64,000 bases of DNA from Candidatus Falkowbacteria bacterium (GTDB lineage: Bacteria > Patescibacteriota > Patescibacteriia > Patescibacteriales > Patescibacteriaceae): positions 1 to 64,000 of the forward strand of contig JAPLWA010000006.1 in assembly GCA_026396835.1 (NCBI GenBank), written 5' to 3'. Positions 1-8,386 of this stretch are shown here, one piece after another. The position numbers and the translations under genes were made by a program. Under the pieces are notes generated by a model that was not told the origin of the DNA, ran no database searches, and worked only from the letters and a program-made list of their open reading frames with translations. Each line of letters starts with the position of its first letter. The stretch's first letter is position 1.

Positions 1-2175
1 CGTGTAATCCGTATTAGCAACTGGTGAAACAACTTGAGTTCCGCTGGTAGCAGTGCTATTAGTCCATGAAGCAGAGCAACTAGTAGAGTTTGTAGATGAC
101 CAAGTTAAGGTCGTAGAATCACCTTGGTTAATAGTCGCAGGTGAGGCAGAGAGAGAAGATACTGGTGGCGGAGTTACTTCGGTTAAAGTAAAGGCATTTA
201 AATAAGCTGCTCCTGCTCCATCAGCCGGAGAAATAGTTATATCAATTGTTCCTCCTACTGTCGGAGCAATTCCTTTAGCCGTAAATGTATTTTGGAAATT
301 TTGAAAAGCATTCAATGAACCTGACGCGGTATTTGATCCAGCGATTTGATAGTTCGAGGTAGACGCGGCGTTATAACCTGCTGTTCGTCCTATTGTAGAG
401 CCCAGTAATTTGAAAGCGTACAGTTTTGATGTATTTAGATTACTTAAGCGAAGTGTGCTAGTAACACCAGAGGCGCTAACAAATCCTTGCCTCATGTAAG
501 TATCAGGAAATGCTCCGGTGTTATTACTAGTAATAGAACCCTTTAAAGTGCCTCCGTCTAATTTGCTGCTAAAATTTTGAACGGTTCTAAGAGTTAGGCT
601 AGTCACTACAGCATCAATTGTTTGAACATTTGATAGAGTAGGATCTGTTGTTAGCAATTTACTATATGTGTTCCAAACTCCACCACTAGTAGAAGCGTTC
701 GTAAGGGCAAATTGAAATGTTCTTTCCGCGGCTGGAATAGCATCCAAACGATTTTGAAAAACCGTTTGTTCAGAGCCTGAAGGCAACAAATCGATCCATA
801 ATTGAGCTTTGTCTTTATCAGTTAACACTAAAGATTTTTCAGCAGTACTCAAAGCACTTTCAACATGCATATTCAGATTTCCTGAATAGTGTTCACCCCA
901 ATCAAGATTAATAAGCCCTGTCGCAGTATTGTGCGATGTGTAAGTAAATTCACCATCTGAATAGACAATTGAAGAAATAGGCGTATCAGCTTCGACTCTA
1001 AGCGACAAGGCTTTGCGCCTTAACGAGTCAGGAACATTAGTTGTATCTAGAGTAATAGTTAAAGTGCTTCCAGAAAGATTTTGACTTAAATCAGTCTTTT
1101 GATTGCTTAATAAATACTCGTAAACTTCCTGTTGACCAGCAACCCAAGCTGTATCATTTCCACTCTTTCCATAATTAGCTTCAATATGATCAACCACGGC
1201 TTTAAACTTTGTCCAATAAAAATTAGCTCCCATCGCACCAACTCCGTTGTAAACTCGATGTGTAAAAGCCTGGCGCCAGTAATTTGCTCCACCAGTACTA
1301 AACGAATACGTATTATCAGCATCAGCATAATAAACAGAATCAGCCGTTGGGTCCGGTCCAGTTGGACTAGAGTATAATTTTCGATACATTAAATAATCAT
1401 CAAGGCCAGTTGGTGAAGAAATTAATGGATTAACATCGATCGCATTAACTCCGTGAGGCAATGTCACAGTAGAACCGCCAACAGAAAAAGTAGTTGATTG
1501 ACTCATGACAGACCTAATGTTTGAATCAGCTAAAGCCGAATCAACATAAAGTTGATCACCTGAAGGTAGAGCAAATTGTGACATATCCTTTGATATACCA
1601 AGCTTAGCTTTAACCGTATTATTGTTTTGACTAATTTCGTATGGATAATCAATTGTTCTTGGACCACCGTTACCAGCTGGATAATTAATTATAGTATTAG
1701 CTGGACTTGGGGTGGCAATAGATTGCCAACCATGATTGATAACATCCCAACCATTATCATAAGAGTCTCGTAACTCTCCGTAGGTAATATTACCCGGAGT
1801 GTCATAGTGCAGGTCAGTAAAAGCCCCATTAACAGAATACCAGGCATAACCCGCTCTAAAAGGGACATCATTTCCAGCGCCGTCAGTGTAATACAATCCA
1901 GGATAAGGTAAGCTAGTACTCTGCACATCGACAATACCTCCGTTTAGGTAGCGGAAAGCATTCCTGTAAGCATCGCTTAAGCCATCATCGAACATCCATG
2001 AATAAGCAAAAGACTTACCATATTTTAATGGAAGCTTAGATGCTACGGCTGTTGTTGGAGGGCTAGAAAAATTAACTGTTATTGTCTTGGTGTTACTAGC
2101 ATAGACGCTTGCTGGAACCATTTGTAAAAAAAGAGACAAAACAAGCAAATAGTTTACTACCTTAAATAGTTTCAT
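1..2175 (-). CDS. Secreted polysaccharide-deacetylase-like surface protein (3' end cut off)
   Basis: Reading from an ATG at 2175 toward position 1 gives 725 codons without a stop, so the gene continues past the window. Residues 1-27 form a signal peptide (basic start, hydrophobic core, ...SVYA-SN). Residues about 45-60 hold an FDDG motif inside a SWMFDDG context and about 120 residues in there is NHGW, which resembles the metal-binding motifs of NodB-type carbohydrate deacetylases; the fold assignment is inference. The middle is rich in Ser, Thr, Asn and Gly, and the last visible 60 residues (after a TPPP linker) look like an Ig-like or PKD-type extracellular repeat with a TWSSTNSTSC core. 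Probably an exported cell-surface enzyme or adhesin. It follows the holA terminator, so it should have its own promoter. Confidence 0.75.
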   Translation of the reverse strand, partial: MKLFKVVNYLLVLSLFLQMVPASVYASNTKTITVNFSSPPTTAVASKLPLKYGKSFAYSWMFDDGLSDAYRNAFRYLNGGIVDVQSTSLPYPGLYYTDGAGNDVPFRAGYAWYSVNGAFTDLHYDTPGNITYGELRDSYDNGWDVINHGWQSIATPSPANTIINYPAGNGGPRTIDYPYEISQNNNTVKAKLGISKDMSQFALPSGDQLYVDSALADSNIRSVMSQSTTFSVGGSTVTLPHGVNAIDVNPLISSPTGLDDYLMYRKLYSSPTGPDPTADSVYYADADNTYSFSTGGANYWRQAFTHRVYNGVGAMGANFYWTKFKAVVDHIEANYGKSGNDTAWVAGQQEVYEYLLSNQKTDLSQNLSGSTLTITLDTTNVPDSLRRKALSLRVEADTPISSIVYSDGEFTYTSHNTATGLINLDWGEHYSGNLNMHVESALSTAEKSLVLTDKDKAQLWIDLLPSGSEQTVFQNRLDAIPAAERTFQFALTNASTSGGVWNTYSKLLTTDPTLSNVQTIDAVVTSLTLRTVQNFSSKLDGGTLKGSITSNNTGAFPDTYMRQGFVSASGVTSTLRLSNLNTSKLYAFKLLGSTIGRTAGYNAASTSNYQIAGSNTASGSLNAFQNFQNTFTAKGIAPTVGGTIDITISPADGAGAAYLNAFTLTEVTPPPVSSLSASPATINQGDSTTLTWSSTNSTSCSASWTNSTATSGTQVVSPVANTDYT

Positions 2176-2191
2176 ATACTACAAATATAGC

Positions 2192-2220
2192 AAAAAACTA
2201 GGAAAAATCCTAGTTTTTTT
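2192..2220 (-). terminator. Intrinsic terminator of holA
   Basis: Perfect inverted repeat AAAACTAGGA / TCCTAGTTTT with a 4-base loop, followed on the minus strand by a run of T. It lies 22 bases after the holA stop and separates holA from the secreted-protein gene. Confidence 0.85.
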
Positions 2221-2242
2221 AAAAATCATTAAAACAAGAAAT

Positions 2243-3274
2243 CTATATTTTTGAAAGCAAAGCCGGCAAAAGTTTATCAATTTCTCCGCGCCCGCTTTTA
2301 TGTCGATAATCAATCTCTACCAAACAATTTATAATGGTTTTCAAATAATCAAAACTAAAGCGTCTAACCTGATTAATATTTTTTTCTAAAACATAGGGGT
2401 GTAAACCAATCGAACCAGCTAAATCACGCGGCGTCGCCCCACTATCAAGCGCCTGACGAACTGAGGCTAAAATTTTATACTGCCACAACAGCATTGATAA
2501 AATATATTGCGAACTAACACCGCTATTAAATTGTTCTTCTAATAATTTCAAAGCTTGATCAGGCCGACGAGCTGCCAAAGCATCGGTTAAAGAAAAAATA
2601 GTTTCTGTAACCATATCAGCAGTTAATAACTTAACATCGTCCTCATTAATAATCGCCGTTTCATCCATGGCCACAGATTTTTTGAAAGCCGCTAATTTTT
2701 CTACCTCATTAGATAATTTCCATAAATCAGTTCCAGCAATCGAAACTAAATATTGGATGGTTTTAGGAGTGATGCTTGCACCACGATTCTTAGCAATGTC
2801 TGACAATAATTTTACAATTTGCGCTGGTGTTGGGCTAGCAAAAAATTGAACATGGCCATGCTTAAATAAAAAGTCCAATAATTTTTTTTCATCTTTTAAA
2901 ACTGCACCAACTTTACCATCGGCCGTAATGCGGCCCAAAGCTTTTTTTACACCCTTTCCTTTTTCAGATAAATTAGGTTCATACAGTACTAAAATATTCT
3001 CATTATCTTTTTCTCTTTCTAAAAATTCATTTAATTCAGCTGCCAACTCCTTGCGTTTTGAAGAAAAAATATCTTCCACAATAATAAAGCGGCGCTTGGA
3101 AAAAAGTGACTGCGGTCTATAAGCATCAGACAGAGTTTCAATCTTTAACTTAGAACCTTCCAATTCTAAAAGACTGGTCTCGCCAGGGTCCACTTCGGCA
3201 ATGAATTTTGCCTTTAATTGCTTAATTTTTTGCTTGGCCCGAAAGCTGTCAGGACCATAAAGAAAGAAGATCAT
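2243..3274 (-). CDS. holA: DNA polymerase III, delta subunit
   Basis: 343 residues, the usual length of the family. It opens with [16 protein letters not shown], the typical start of HolA, followed by the degenerate RecA-like module of clamp-loader delta (no Walker A lysine is expected), a middle helical domain (about 140-210, containing the [13 protein letters not shown] motif) and a C-terminal collar domain ending in [16 protein letters not shown]. Delta opens the beta sliding clamp in the clamp-loader complex and acts in the cytoplasm. Single gene with its own terminator, divergent from the endonuclease Q gene, with about 65 bases between the two starts. Confidence 0.92.
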   Translation of the reverse strand: MIFFLYGPDSFRAKQKIKQLKAKFIAEVDPGETSLLELEGSKLKIETLSDAYRPQSLFSKRRFIIVEDIFSSKRKELAAELNEFLEREKDNENILVLYEPNLSEKGKGVKKALGRITADGKVGAVLKDEKKLLDFLFKHGHVQFFASPTPAQIVKLLSDIAKNRGASITPKTIQYLVSIAGTDLWKLSNEVEKLAAFKKSVAMDETAIINEDDVKLLTADMVTETIFSLTDALAARRPDQALKLLEEQFNSGVSSQYILSMLLWQYKILASVRQALDSGATPRDLAGSIGLHPYVLEKNINQVRRFSFDYLKTIINCLVEIDYRHKSGRGEIDKLLPALLSKI

Positions 3275-3338
3275 AGTAGCGCTATTATAGCTTGTTATGA
3301 GTAGATTTTCAATGCTTTGATTGATATACTTAATTCAT

Positions 3339-4595
3339 ATGAAAAGCGTCCTAGATTTACATATTCACTCTAAATATTCTCGCGCTTGTAGCCCTCAACT
3401 GACCTTAAGTAATATTGAGGCAGCTTGTCGTATTAAAGGTATTGATATTATTGCGACTGGCGACTTTACTTATCCGGCTTGGTTTAAATCAATCGAAGAG
3501 GAGATTGAAGAAATTGGTAATTCTGGTTTGTATAAATTAAAATCAGCTAACGACTTTAAGGTTAAATTTATTCTATCAACCGAAGTAGCTTTAATTTATA
3601 AAGACGGCGGCAAGGCAAGACGAGTTCATATAATGATTACAGCACCAAACATTAAAGCGGTCAGAGAATTAAATAAACAGCTAGATGAAAACTTTAATAT
3701 CCGCTCTGATGGCCGACCAATTTTAGGCATGTCTTGTCCTGATTTAGTGAAGCTTTGTTTAGCAATCGATCCAAAATTTTTAATCTACCCCGCACATATT
3801 TGGACGCCGTGGTTTTCCATGTTTGGCTCAAAATCTGGTTTTAATACTATTGAAGAATGTTTTCATGAACAAGCTAAACATATTTATGCTTATGAAACTG
3901 GTTTATCAAGTGACCCGGCCATGAACTGGCAAGTCTCGCAACTTGATAATTTGACTTTACTTTCTTCATCCGATGCTCATTCTCTGGCCAATCTTGCTCG
4001 CGAAGCTAATGTTTTTGATTTAAACGAGCAGCCAAGTTATGAGGAAATCTATAACATCATAAAAAATCACGACACAAAAAAGATTTTATATACCATAGAG
4101 TTTTGGCCCGAGGAAGGCATGTATCATTTTGATGGTCATCGCGATTGTAATATTAGTTTTAGTCCCAAAGAATCTAAAAAACATAAAAACATTTGCCCGG
4201 TTTGCGGTAAAGAATTAGTAATTGGAGTTTTGAATCGCGTTATGGAACTAGCTGGTCGAGAAGAAGGCATAAAACCCAAAAACGCCGTTACCTATAAACA
4301 AGCTGTTGAATTAGATAAAATAATTTGTGAAGCCATTGGCGTAAAAAGTCGTCAATCTACTAAAGTACAAGCAATTCATCATGACATGATAAAACAACTT
4401 GGCTCTGAATTAAAAATCTTACTGGATATTCCACTGGAAGATATGAAAGACAAAGCGCCAGCTGAAGTAATTGAAGGTATTAAAAGAATGCGCGCCAATA
4501 AACTATACGTTAAACCTGGCTTTGATGGTCAGTACGGCGTCGTTCAAATTTTTTCGCCTGGAGAAAAGAAGGCACGACAAAAAACTTTATTGTAA
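3339..4595 (+). CDS. Endonuclease Q family DNA repair nuclease (PHP domain)
   Basis: 418 residues from ATG 3339. A TTG at 3321 would extend it by six residues, but TATACT at 3325-3330 in that stretch looks like a promoter -10, which makes the ATG more likely and the mRNA nearly leaderless. The N-terminus has the PHP metal motif HIHSKYSRA (residues 8-16), further His and Asp ligands (GDFTYPAW, YPAHIWTPW, SSDAHS), and a CPVCGKEL zinc-finger segment near residue 285 followed by a basic C-terminal domain. Family knowledge: EndoQ cuts 5' of deaminated bases (uracil, hypoxanthine) and abasic sites. It is known from Thermococcales and some bacteria. Function is assigned by family, not tested. Single gene, ends in a strong shared terminator. 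Confidence 0.88.
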   Translation: MKSVLDLHIHSKYSRACSPQLTLSNIEAACRIKGIDIIATGDFTYPAWFKSIEEEIEEIGNSGLYKLKSANDFKVKFILSTEVALIYKDGGKARRVHIMITAPNIKAVRELNKQLDENFNIRSDGRPILGMSCPDLVKLCLAIDPKFLIYPAHIWTPWFSMFGSKSGFNTIEECFHEQAKHIYAYETGLSSDPAMNWQVSQLDNLTLLSSSDAHSLANLAREANVFDLNEQPSYEEIYNIIKNHDTKKILYTIEFWPEEGMYHFDGHRDCNISFSPKESKKHKNICPVCGKELVIGVLNRVMELAGREEGIKPKNAVTYKQAVELDKIICEAIGVKSRQSTKVQAIHHDMIKQLGSELKILLDIPLEDMKDKAPAEVIEGIKRMRANKLYVKPGFDGQYGVVQIFSPGEKKARQKTLL

Positions 4596-4602
4596 ATTAA
4601 AA

Positions 4603-4640
4603 GGCTCAGATGAATTTTTCATCTGAGCCCACTTTTTAAT
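4603..4640. terminator. Bidirectional terminator (GGCTCAGATGA hairpin)
   Basis: Inverted repeat GGCTCAGATGA / TCATCTGAGCC at 4603-4629 with T runs outside. It ends the endonuclease Q gene and, from the other side, the 34-residue gene at 4636-4740. A near copy lies at 4792-4823. Confidence 0.8.
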
Positions 4641-4740
4641 AACTCCTTATTTTATCAAAATAATATAGAATCCAGTATAGAGTCCCGACTATATTTACCG
4701 CACTCCATAATATTGAAATAAATAGACCTACATTTCTCAT
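4636..4740 (-). CDS. Tiny membrane protein, 34 residues
   Basis: Starts MRNVGLFISILWSAVN and is almost entirely one membrane segment with a short basic tail (FDKIRSY). The upstream sequence AAAAGGAAAAATAAAA gives a Shine-Dalgarno site and closely resembles the leaders of the neighbouring small genes. It is the last of four consecutive minus-strand genes for small membrane proteins and stops inside the terminator stem region. No family recognised. Coding status rests on the ribosome site, the hydrophobicity and the repeated gene-plus-hairpin arrangement. Confidence 0.5.
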   Translation of the reverse strand: MRNVGLFISILWSAVNIVGTLYWILYYFDKIRSY

Positions 4741-4791
4741 TTTTATTTTTCCTTTTCTTAATATTTTTTGATTGTTTTTAATTTATGTAAT

Positions 4792-4823
4792 TCTGGCTCA
4801 GACGAATTTATCATCTGAGCCAG
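4792..4823 (-). terminator. Second GGCTCAGA hairpin
   Basis: Inverted repeat TCTGGCTCAGACGA / TCATCTGAGCCAGA with one mismatch, just after the stop of the 47-residue gene. It is nearly the same sequence as the hairpin at 4603-4629, so the gene-plus-hairpin unit may have been duplicated. Confidence 0.65.
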
Positions 4824-4833
4824 ATTTTATATC

Positions 4834-4977
4834 TTAATGTTTGAACATCGATTTAAATGTATACCAAAATAGTCGACCATTAAGAAATGCGCTCATCCAT
4901 ATAACATAAATATATAATGCTAAGAATAATATAAATGGCCAAAATATTATACAAGCAAACAGTATTGCATCTTTCAT
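4834..4977 (-). CDS. Tiny membrane protein, 47 residues
   Basis: MKDAILFACIIFWPF followed by a single long hydrophobic aromatic-rich segment and a basic C-terminus (FKSMFKH). A good ribosome site (AAAAGGAAGGTAAG) precedes the ATG. Third of four small membrane-protein genes in a row on this strand. Aromatic residues are frequent (W, F, Y), as in small membrane-perturbing or regulatory peptides. No family recognised. Confidence 0.55.
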   Translation of the reverse strand: MKDAILFACIIFWPFILFLALYIYVIWMSAFLNGRLFWYTFKSMFKH

Positions 4978-5000
4978 TCTTACCTTCCTTTTCTTAAATT

Positions 5001-5315
5001 TTAATTATTATTTAATTTATTTAAAAGAATAATCATAATTTGTTTGCCGTACTTAAATACAATTAAGGCAACAATAATTGAAATACAACAAGAAGCTAAT
5101 TTAATTACTACTAATAACCAGACAGGCAAGATTGTTGCTAAATATCCAAAAGTTAATTCAACACCGAGCCATTTTGCCAGTAAAAAAATCGGCATTAAAA
5201 AACAAAATCCCCCTATTTGCACTGTTAACATATCTAATAATGACACATCTTCATATTTCTCAAAATTCTTAACATTTTCACTAACTTGATCAAAACTAAA
5301 ATCTGACGTTTTCAT
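5001..5315 (-). CDS. Small two-helix membrane protein
   Basis: 104 residues. An N-terminal soluble stretch (about 1-28) is followed by two hydrophobic segments (about 30-52 and 62-95) and a KLNNN tail. The leader AGAAAAGGAAAAATTAA supplies the ribosome site and is shared with the neighbours. Its placement with the gene at 5351 and the two tiny genes downstream suggests one transcript. No known family is evident; it could be a phage-shock-like or toxin-immunity-like membrane protein, but nothing in the sequence decides this. Confidence 0.65.
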   Translation of the reverse strand: MKTSDFSFDQVSENVKNFEKYEDVSLLDMLTVQIGGFCFLMPIFLLAKWLGVELTFGYLATILPVWLLVVIKLASCCISIIVALIVFKYGKQIMIILLNKLNNN

Positions 5316-5350
5316 TTAATTTTTCCTTTTCTGTTCTTATTAAGAACTCT

Positions 5351-5668
5351 TTAGTTTTTTTTGTTTTTTTTCACGAAATCTTCTAACATCGTTTCTATTT
5401 TTTCTAACATTTCTTTTTTTCCCTCATGCCTACCATTGTCGGACCAATAACCATAGTAATAGTTATTTCTAATAAGCCTCGAGAGACTACTTATATCTTT
5501 TCCTATCTTTTCAATTACGTCTTCTGGGTCGTATTCAATATATTTAGAGAATAATATTGTAATAAGCTCAGATTGTCCAAGGTTATAACCTTGATTTTTG
5601 ATAACACCGACTAACGTAAGAATTATAACTATGAATACAAGTACTCCTATTATTACCAGAAGCTCCAT
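5351..5668 (-). CDS. Small membrane-anchored protein
   Basis: 105 residues. Residues 1-22 form one membrane anchor (MELLVIIGVLVFIVIILTL) and the rest is soluble and charged, ending in a helical KIETMLEDFVKKNKKN segment. The ribosome site AAAAAGGAGAG stands eight bases before the ATG. First gene of the small membrane-protein array, divergent from the TrmB regulator at 5815, so the regulator may control it. No family recognised. Confidence 0.65.
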   Translation of the reverse strand: MELLVIIGVLVFIVIILTLVGVIKNQGYNLGQSELITILFSKYIEYDPEDVIEKIGKDISSLSRLIRNNYYYGYWSDNGRHEGKKEMLEKIETMLEDFVKKNKKN

Positions 5669-5774
5669 TTTAACTCTCCTTTTTATGTCGTTATTTTAGG
5701 ACACTTATTTAATTTTCAAATAACTTTTTTTATTATGGCTTTACTATACAACGAAAGTATGTTATTGTGAATAC

Positions 5775-5792
5775 TGTCGACGAAACTCGACA
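5775..5792. promoter_or_regulatory. Inverted-repeat operator TGTCGA-N6-TCGACA
   Basis: Perfect 6-base half sites in the divergent region between the small membrane-protein array and the TrmB gene at 5815. The same half sites, spaced by seven bases, occur at the start of the second TrmB gene (29078-29096), which supports a TrmB-family operator. A possible -10 (AATACT) directly precedes it. Confidence 0.6.
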
Positions 5793-5814
5793 AATGGATT
5801 AAAACCACACAAAT

Positions 5815-6645
5815 ATGCTAGAAAAAACACTGGAAAAGCTCGGGTTTAAAAAAGAACACACTGATGTCTACCTCTCTCTTTTAGAGAACGGGGTTATGTC
5901 AGCCGGCAATTTGGCCAAACGTTTAAACATTCCTAGAACTACTTTATATGGTTTATTGGAAGATTTAGCTCAAGGTGGGCTAATACTACAGAGCGAAAAA
6001 GACAATATTAAGCTTTGGCAGGCTGTTGATCCTGAAAATATCAAAAATTTGATCAATGACAGAATTAATTCACTCGAAAATACCCGAAGTGACTTTGACG
6101 GGATTCTAGAAAAATTAAAGTCATCTCAGAAAACGGACTTTATCAGCCCCAAATTTAATTACTTTGAAGGAGCTGAAGAGATGAGACGAATGTTAAAAAA
6201 TGTTTTATTATATGATGACCTAGACACAGAACTATGTTGGCCAGCTAAAGATATGATTAAGGTTGTTGGCGAAGATTTTTTATTTGAATTCAATAAAAAG
6301 AGGGTTCGCAATAACATTAATATTCGAGTAATTTGGCCAATGGATAAGAGCGGTGATATCAAAAAAGATATATTTCTTGCTCCAGGCAAGGAAGTGAAGC
6401 GTGAAGTTAGGATTGCTCCTGAAGGTATTGATTTTTCAATGGGCTACTGGGCCTATGGCAATAAAGTTATCTTTATGTCATCTAAAAAAGAGAATTTTGG
6501 TTTTGTTGTTGAAAGTAAAGAACTAAGACAGCTTCTAAAAACTCAGTTTGAAATTCTCTGGAATATTTCTAAACCATTAACAGAAGACGAAGCAAGCAAA
6601 AAAGCGTTTATAAATAGCATGATGCGACCAACATTGATTAAATAA
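5815..6645 (+). CDS. TrmB-family transcriptional regulator
   Basis: 276 residues. A winged helix-turn-helix spans about residues 8-65 (GNLAKRLNIPRTTLYGLLEDL is the recognition region), followed by a short coiled stretch and the TrmB-type effector region starting at YFEGAEEMRRML. TrmB proteins are sugar- or metabolite-responsive repressors or activators, best studied in archaea and frequent in Patescibacteria. An inverted-repeat operator lies 23 bases upstream, so self-regulation is likely. A Nudix hydrolase gene follows after nine bases and is a likely co-transcribed partner. The ligand is unknown. Confidence 0.85.
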   Translation: MLEKTLEKLGFKKEHTDVYLSLLENGVMSAGNLAKRLNIPRTTLYGLLEDLAQGGLILQSEKDNIKLWQAVDPENIKNLINDRINSLENTRSDFDGILEKLKSSQKTDFISPKFNYFEGAEEMRRMLKNVLLYDDLDTELCWPAKDMIKVVGEDFLFEFNKKRVRNNINIRVIWPMDKSGDIKKDIFLAPGKEVKREVRIAPEGIDFSMGYWAYGNKVIFMSSKKENFGFVVESKELRQLLKTQFEILWNISKPLTEDEASKKAFINSMMRPTLIK

Positions 6646-6654
6646 TTTAAATAT

Positions 6655-7182
6655 ATGGCAAACGAACTAATCGATATATACGATGAAAACGGCAATTCAC
6701 TAGGCATAACGAAGCTGCGCTCAGAGATACACAAAAATGGAGACTGGCATAAAACAGTCCATGTTTACGTAGTTAATCCGCAGGGTCAATATTTAATACA
6801 TCTTAGATCACCATTTAAGGATTTACATCCAAGTCATTGGGGCACTAGATTCGGCGGGCATGTAATTGCCGGGGATGATTTTAAAAAAACTGTAATCAAG
6901 GAGCTAAAAGAAGAAATTGGACTAGACATTACACCCAATGATTTAATTGAAGGCCAAATTTCAAACTATAACAGTGCAAATAACAATGAAATAGTTAAAT
7001 ATTATTTTTATGATTTTGAAGGCGATATAAAAGATTTATCCTTTAATGACAATGAAGTCGTAGAAGTAAAGTGGTTAAGCCCAGAAGAAATTATAAATTC
7101 AATGGAAAAAGAAAGGGAAATTTGGGTAGGCGGACCTGATAAATTTAAAGAAATTAACGATTATTACAAGTCTAAAAAATAA
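6655..7182 (+). CDS. Nudix hydrolase, IPP-isomerase/YfcD-like
   Basis: 175 residues. The Nudix box is GGHVIAGDDFKKTVIKEL-KEEIGL, with Asp in place of the first Glu and Lys in place of Arg, but the metal-binding EE pair is intact. The N-terminal region (DIYDENGNSLGITKLRSEIH, GDWHKTVHVYVVN) is that of the isopentenyl-diphosphate-isomerase-like branch of Nudix proteins. Substrate cannot be told from sequence. It lies in an operon with the TrmB regulator, which may sense the same metabolite. Confidence 0.85.
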   Translation: MANELIDIYDENGNSLGITKLRSEIHKNGDWHKTVHVYVVNPQGQYLIHLRSPFKDLHPSHWGTRFGGHVIAGDDFKKTVIKELKEEIGLDITPNDLIEGQISNYNSANNNEIVKYYFYDFEGDIKDLSFNDNEVVEVKWLSPEEIINSMEKEREIWVGGPDKFKEINDYYKSKK

Positions 7183-7200
7183 ATCAACTTTATATTTTAC

Positions 7201-7229
7201 TTGTACACGCTGACGTCGTGCTGTATAAT
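7201..7229 (+). promoter_or_regulatory. Promoter of the sugar-phosphate isomerase gene
   Basis: TTGTAC, 17-base spacer, TATAAT, located 24 bases before the start codon at 7253. The spacer contains the palindrome TGACGTCG-like core. Confidence 0.75.
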
Positions 7230-7252
7230 AAGTCTATAAACAAATATAAAAT

Positions 7253-8314
7253 ATGTTTCTATTTCTAAAAATAAAATCAAATAAAAATATTTACCGCGAT
7301 TCTCTTTTGTCGCTCAGTAAACAAATTACTGACACTATTAAGAATGGAGCGTGGACAAATGCTGATAAAATTACTGGCCCTGTTAGGCAAGTAGTTATTA
7401 ACGGAATGGGAGGATCAAATCTTGGTCCAGAAATTGCTCGTTCAATTTTCAGAGATGAATTAAATCTACCAATCATCATTGACCCTGGCTATGACATCGC
7501 TAGCTATGTTAATCGCGAAACTGTGTATATTGTCATGTCTTATTCTGGTACCACTGAAGAGCCGCTAGTTGCTTACTTAAAAGCTAAAAAGCGCGGCGCT
7601 CTTGTTATTGCCGTAACTGCTTCAGGCGACAATCCAATGGCACGACTAGCTATTAAACATGAAACTCCATTATTCCAATTTCCAACTACAGCTAATCCTT
7701 CAAATCAACCACGACTTGGCTTAGGCGCTGCCTTAACTGCTTTTATCATGGTTCTAAGTAAACTCGATATCATAAAGAAAAGTATTACTAAAGAGCTTTT
7801 AAAGAGCACTAAGAAATTAAATGCTAGCGGAAAAACTTTGGCTAATAACTTAAAAAGTCCGGCTCGGTTAATGGCTAAAAAAATAAAGAATCATGAAATC
7901 TTATTAGTTAGCGGACCACTATTTATTGGTAACCTAAAAACTTTGCGCAATCAATTATGCGAAAGTGCTAAAAACATGGCTGGCTATTTAGCTGTGTCTG
8001 ACATGAACCACTTTGCGCTAGAAGGTTTACAATTTCCTAAAAATAATCCAAAGCGTTTAGTCGCTATCTTTTTTGAATCTAAATTAGACAATCCAAAAAT
8101 CACTAAAAGACTAGAATTAACCAAAGAAGTCTTTAGGAAAAATAAGGTTTTAGTTATTAGTCACAAATTAGTCGGCAACAATACTTTAGAGCAAGGACTT
8201 GAGCTCTTGCAATTCAGTGGCTTTTTGTCTTATTATTTATCTATTAACAACCATGTTAATCCAATGGAGATTCCTTGGGTTGATTGGTTTAAACAGCAAC
8301 TGGCTACGAAGTAG
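7253..8314 (+). CDS. Bifunctional phosphoglucose/phosphomannose isomerase (SIS fold)
   Basis: 353 residues, typical of the SIS-domain PGI/PMI family found in archaea and Patescibacteria. First SIS domain: NGMGGSNLGPEIARS (about 50-65) and MSYSGTTEEP with catalytic-site residues near 90-100; second domain with VSGPLFIGNLKTLRNQLCESAKN and a conserved DMNHFALEGL. It interconverts glucose-6-P or mannose-6-P with fructose-6-P, feeding glycolysis and surface sugar synthesis in the cytoplasm. Transcribed from its own consensus promoter and closed by two hairpins. Confidence 0.88.
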   Translation: MFLFLKIKSNKNIYRDSLLSLSKQITDTIKNGAWTNADKITGPVRQVVINGMGGSNLGPEIARSIFRDELNLPIIIDPGYDIASYVNRETVYIVMSYSGTTEEPLVAYLKAKKRGALVIAVTASGDNPMARLAIKHETPLFQFPTTANPSNQPRLGLGAALTAFIMVLSKLDIIKKSITKELLKSTKKLNASGKTLANNLKSPARLMAKKIKNHEILLVSGPLFIGNLKTLRNQLCESAKNMAGYLAVSDMNHFALEGLQFPKNNPKRLVAIFFESKLDNPKITKRLELTKEVFRKNKVLVISHKLVGNNTLEQGLELLQFSGFLSYYLSINNHVNPMEIPWVDWFKQQLATK

Positions 8315-8355
8315 CCATCCCGTCGCATGACGGGATTTCAAAATTAATTACCCAA

Positions 8356-8380
8356 CCCCGCCCACAAGCGGGGTTTTTAT
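8356..8380 (+). terminator. Terminator after the isomerase gene
   Basis: CCCCGC / GCGGGG stem at 8356-8373 followed by TTTTTATTATT. A second hairpin without a T run (ATCCCGTC / GACGGGAT, about 8316-8337) stands just before it. Confidence 0.85.
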
Positions 8381-8386
8381 TATTAA

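Noticed and set aside
1107-1934. Minus-strand frames MLMLIIRIRL and MSMCRVLAYL and the plus-strand frame in the first 2 kb
   Set aside because: They are out-of-frame overlaps of the continuous 725-codon secreted-protein frame.
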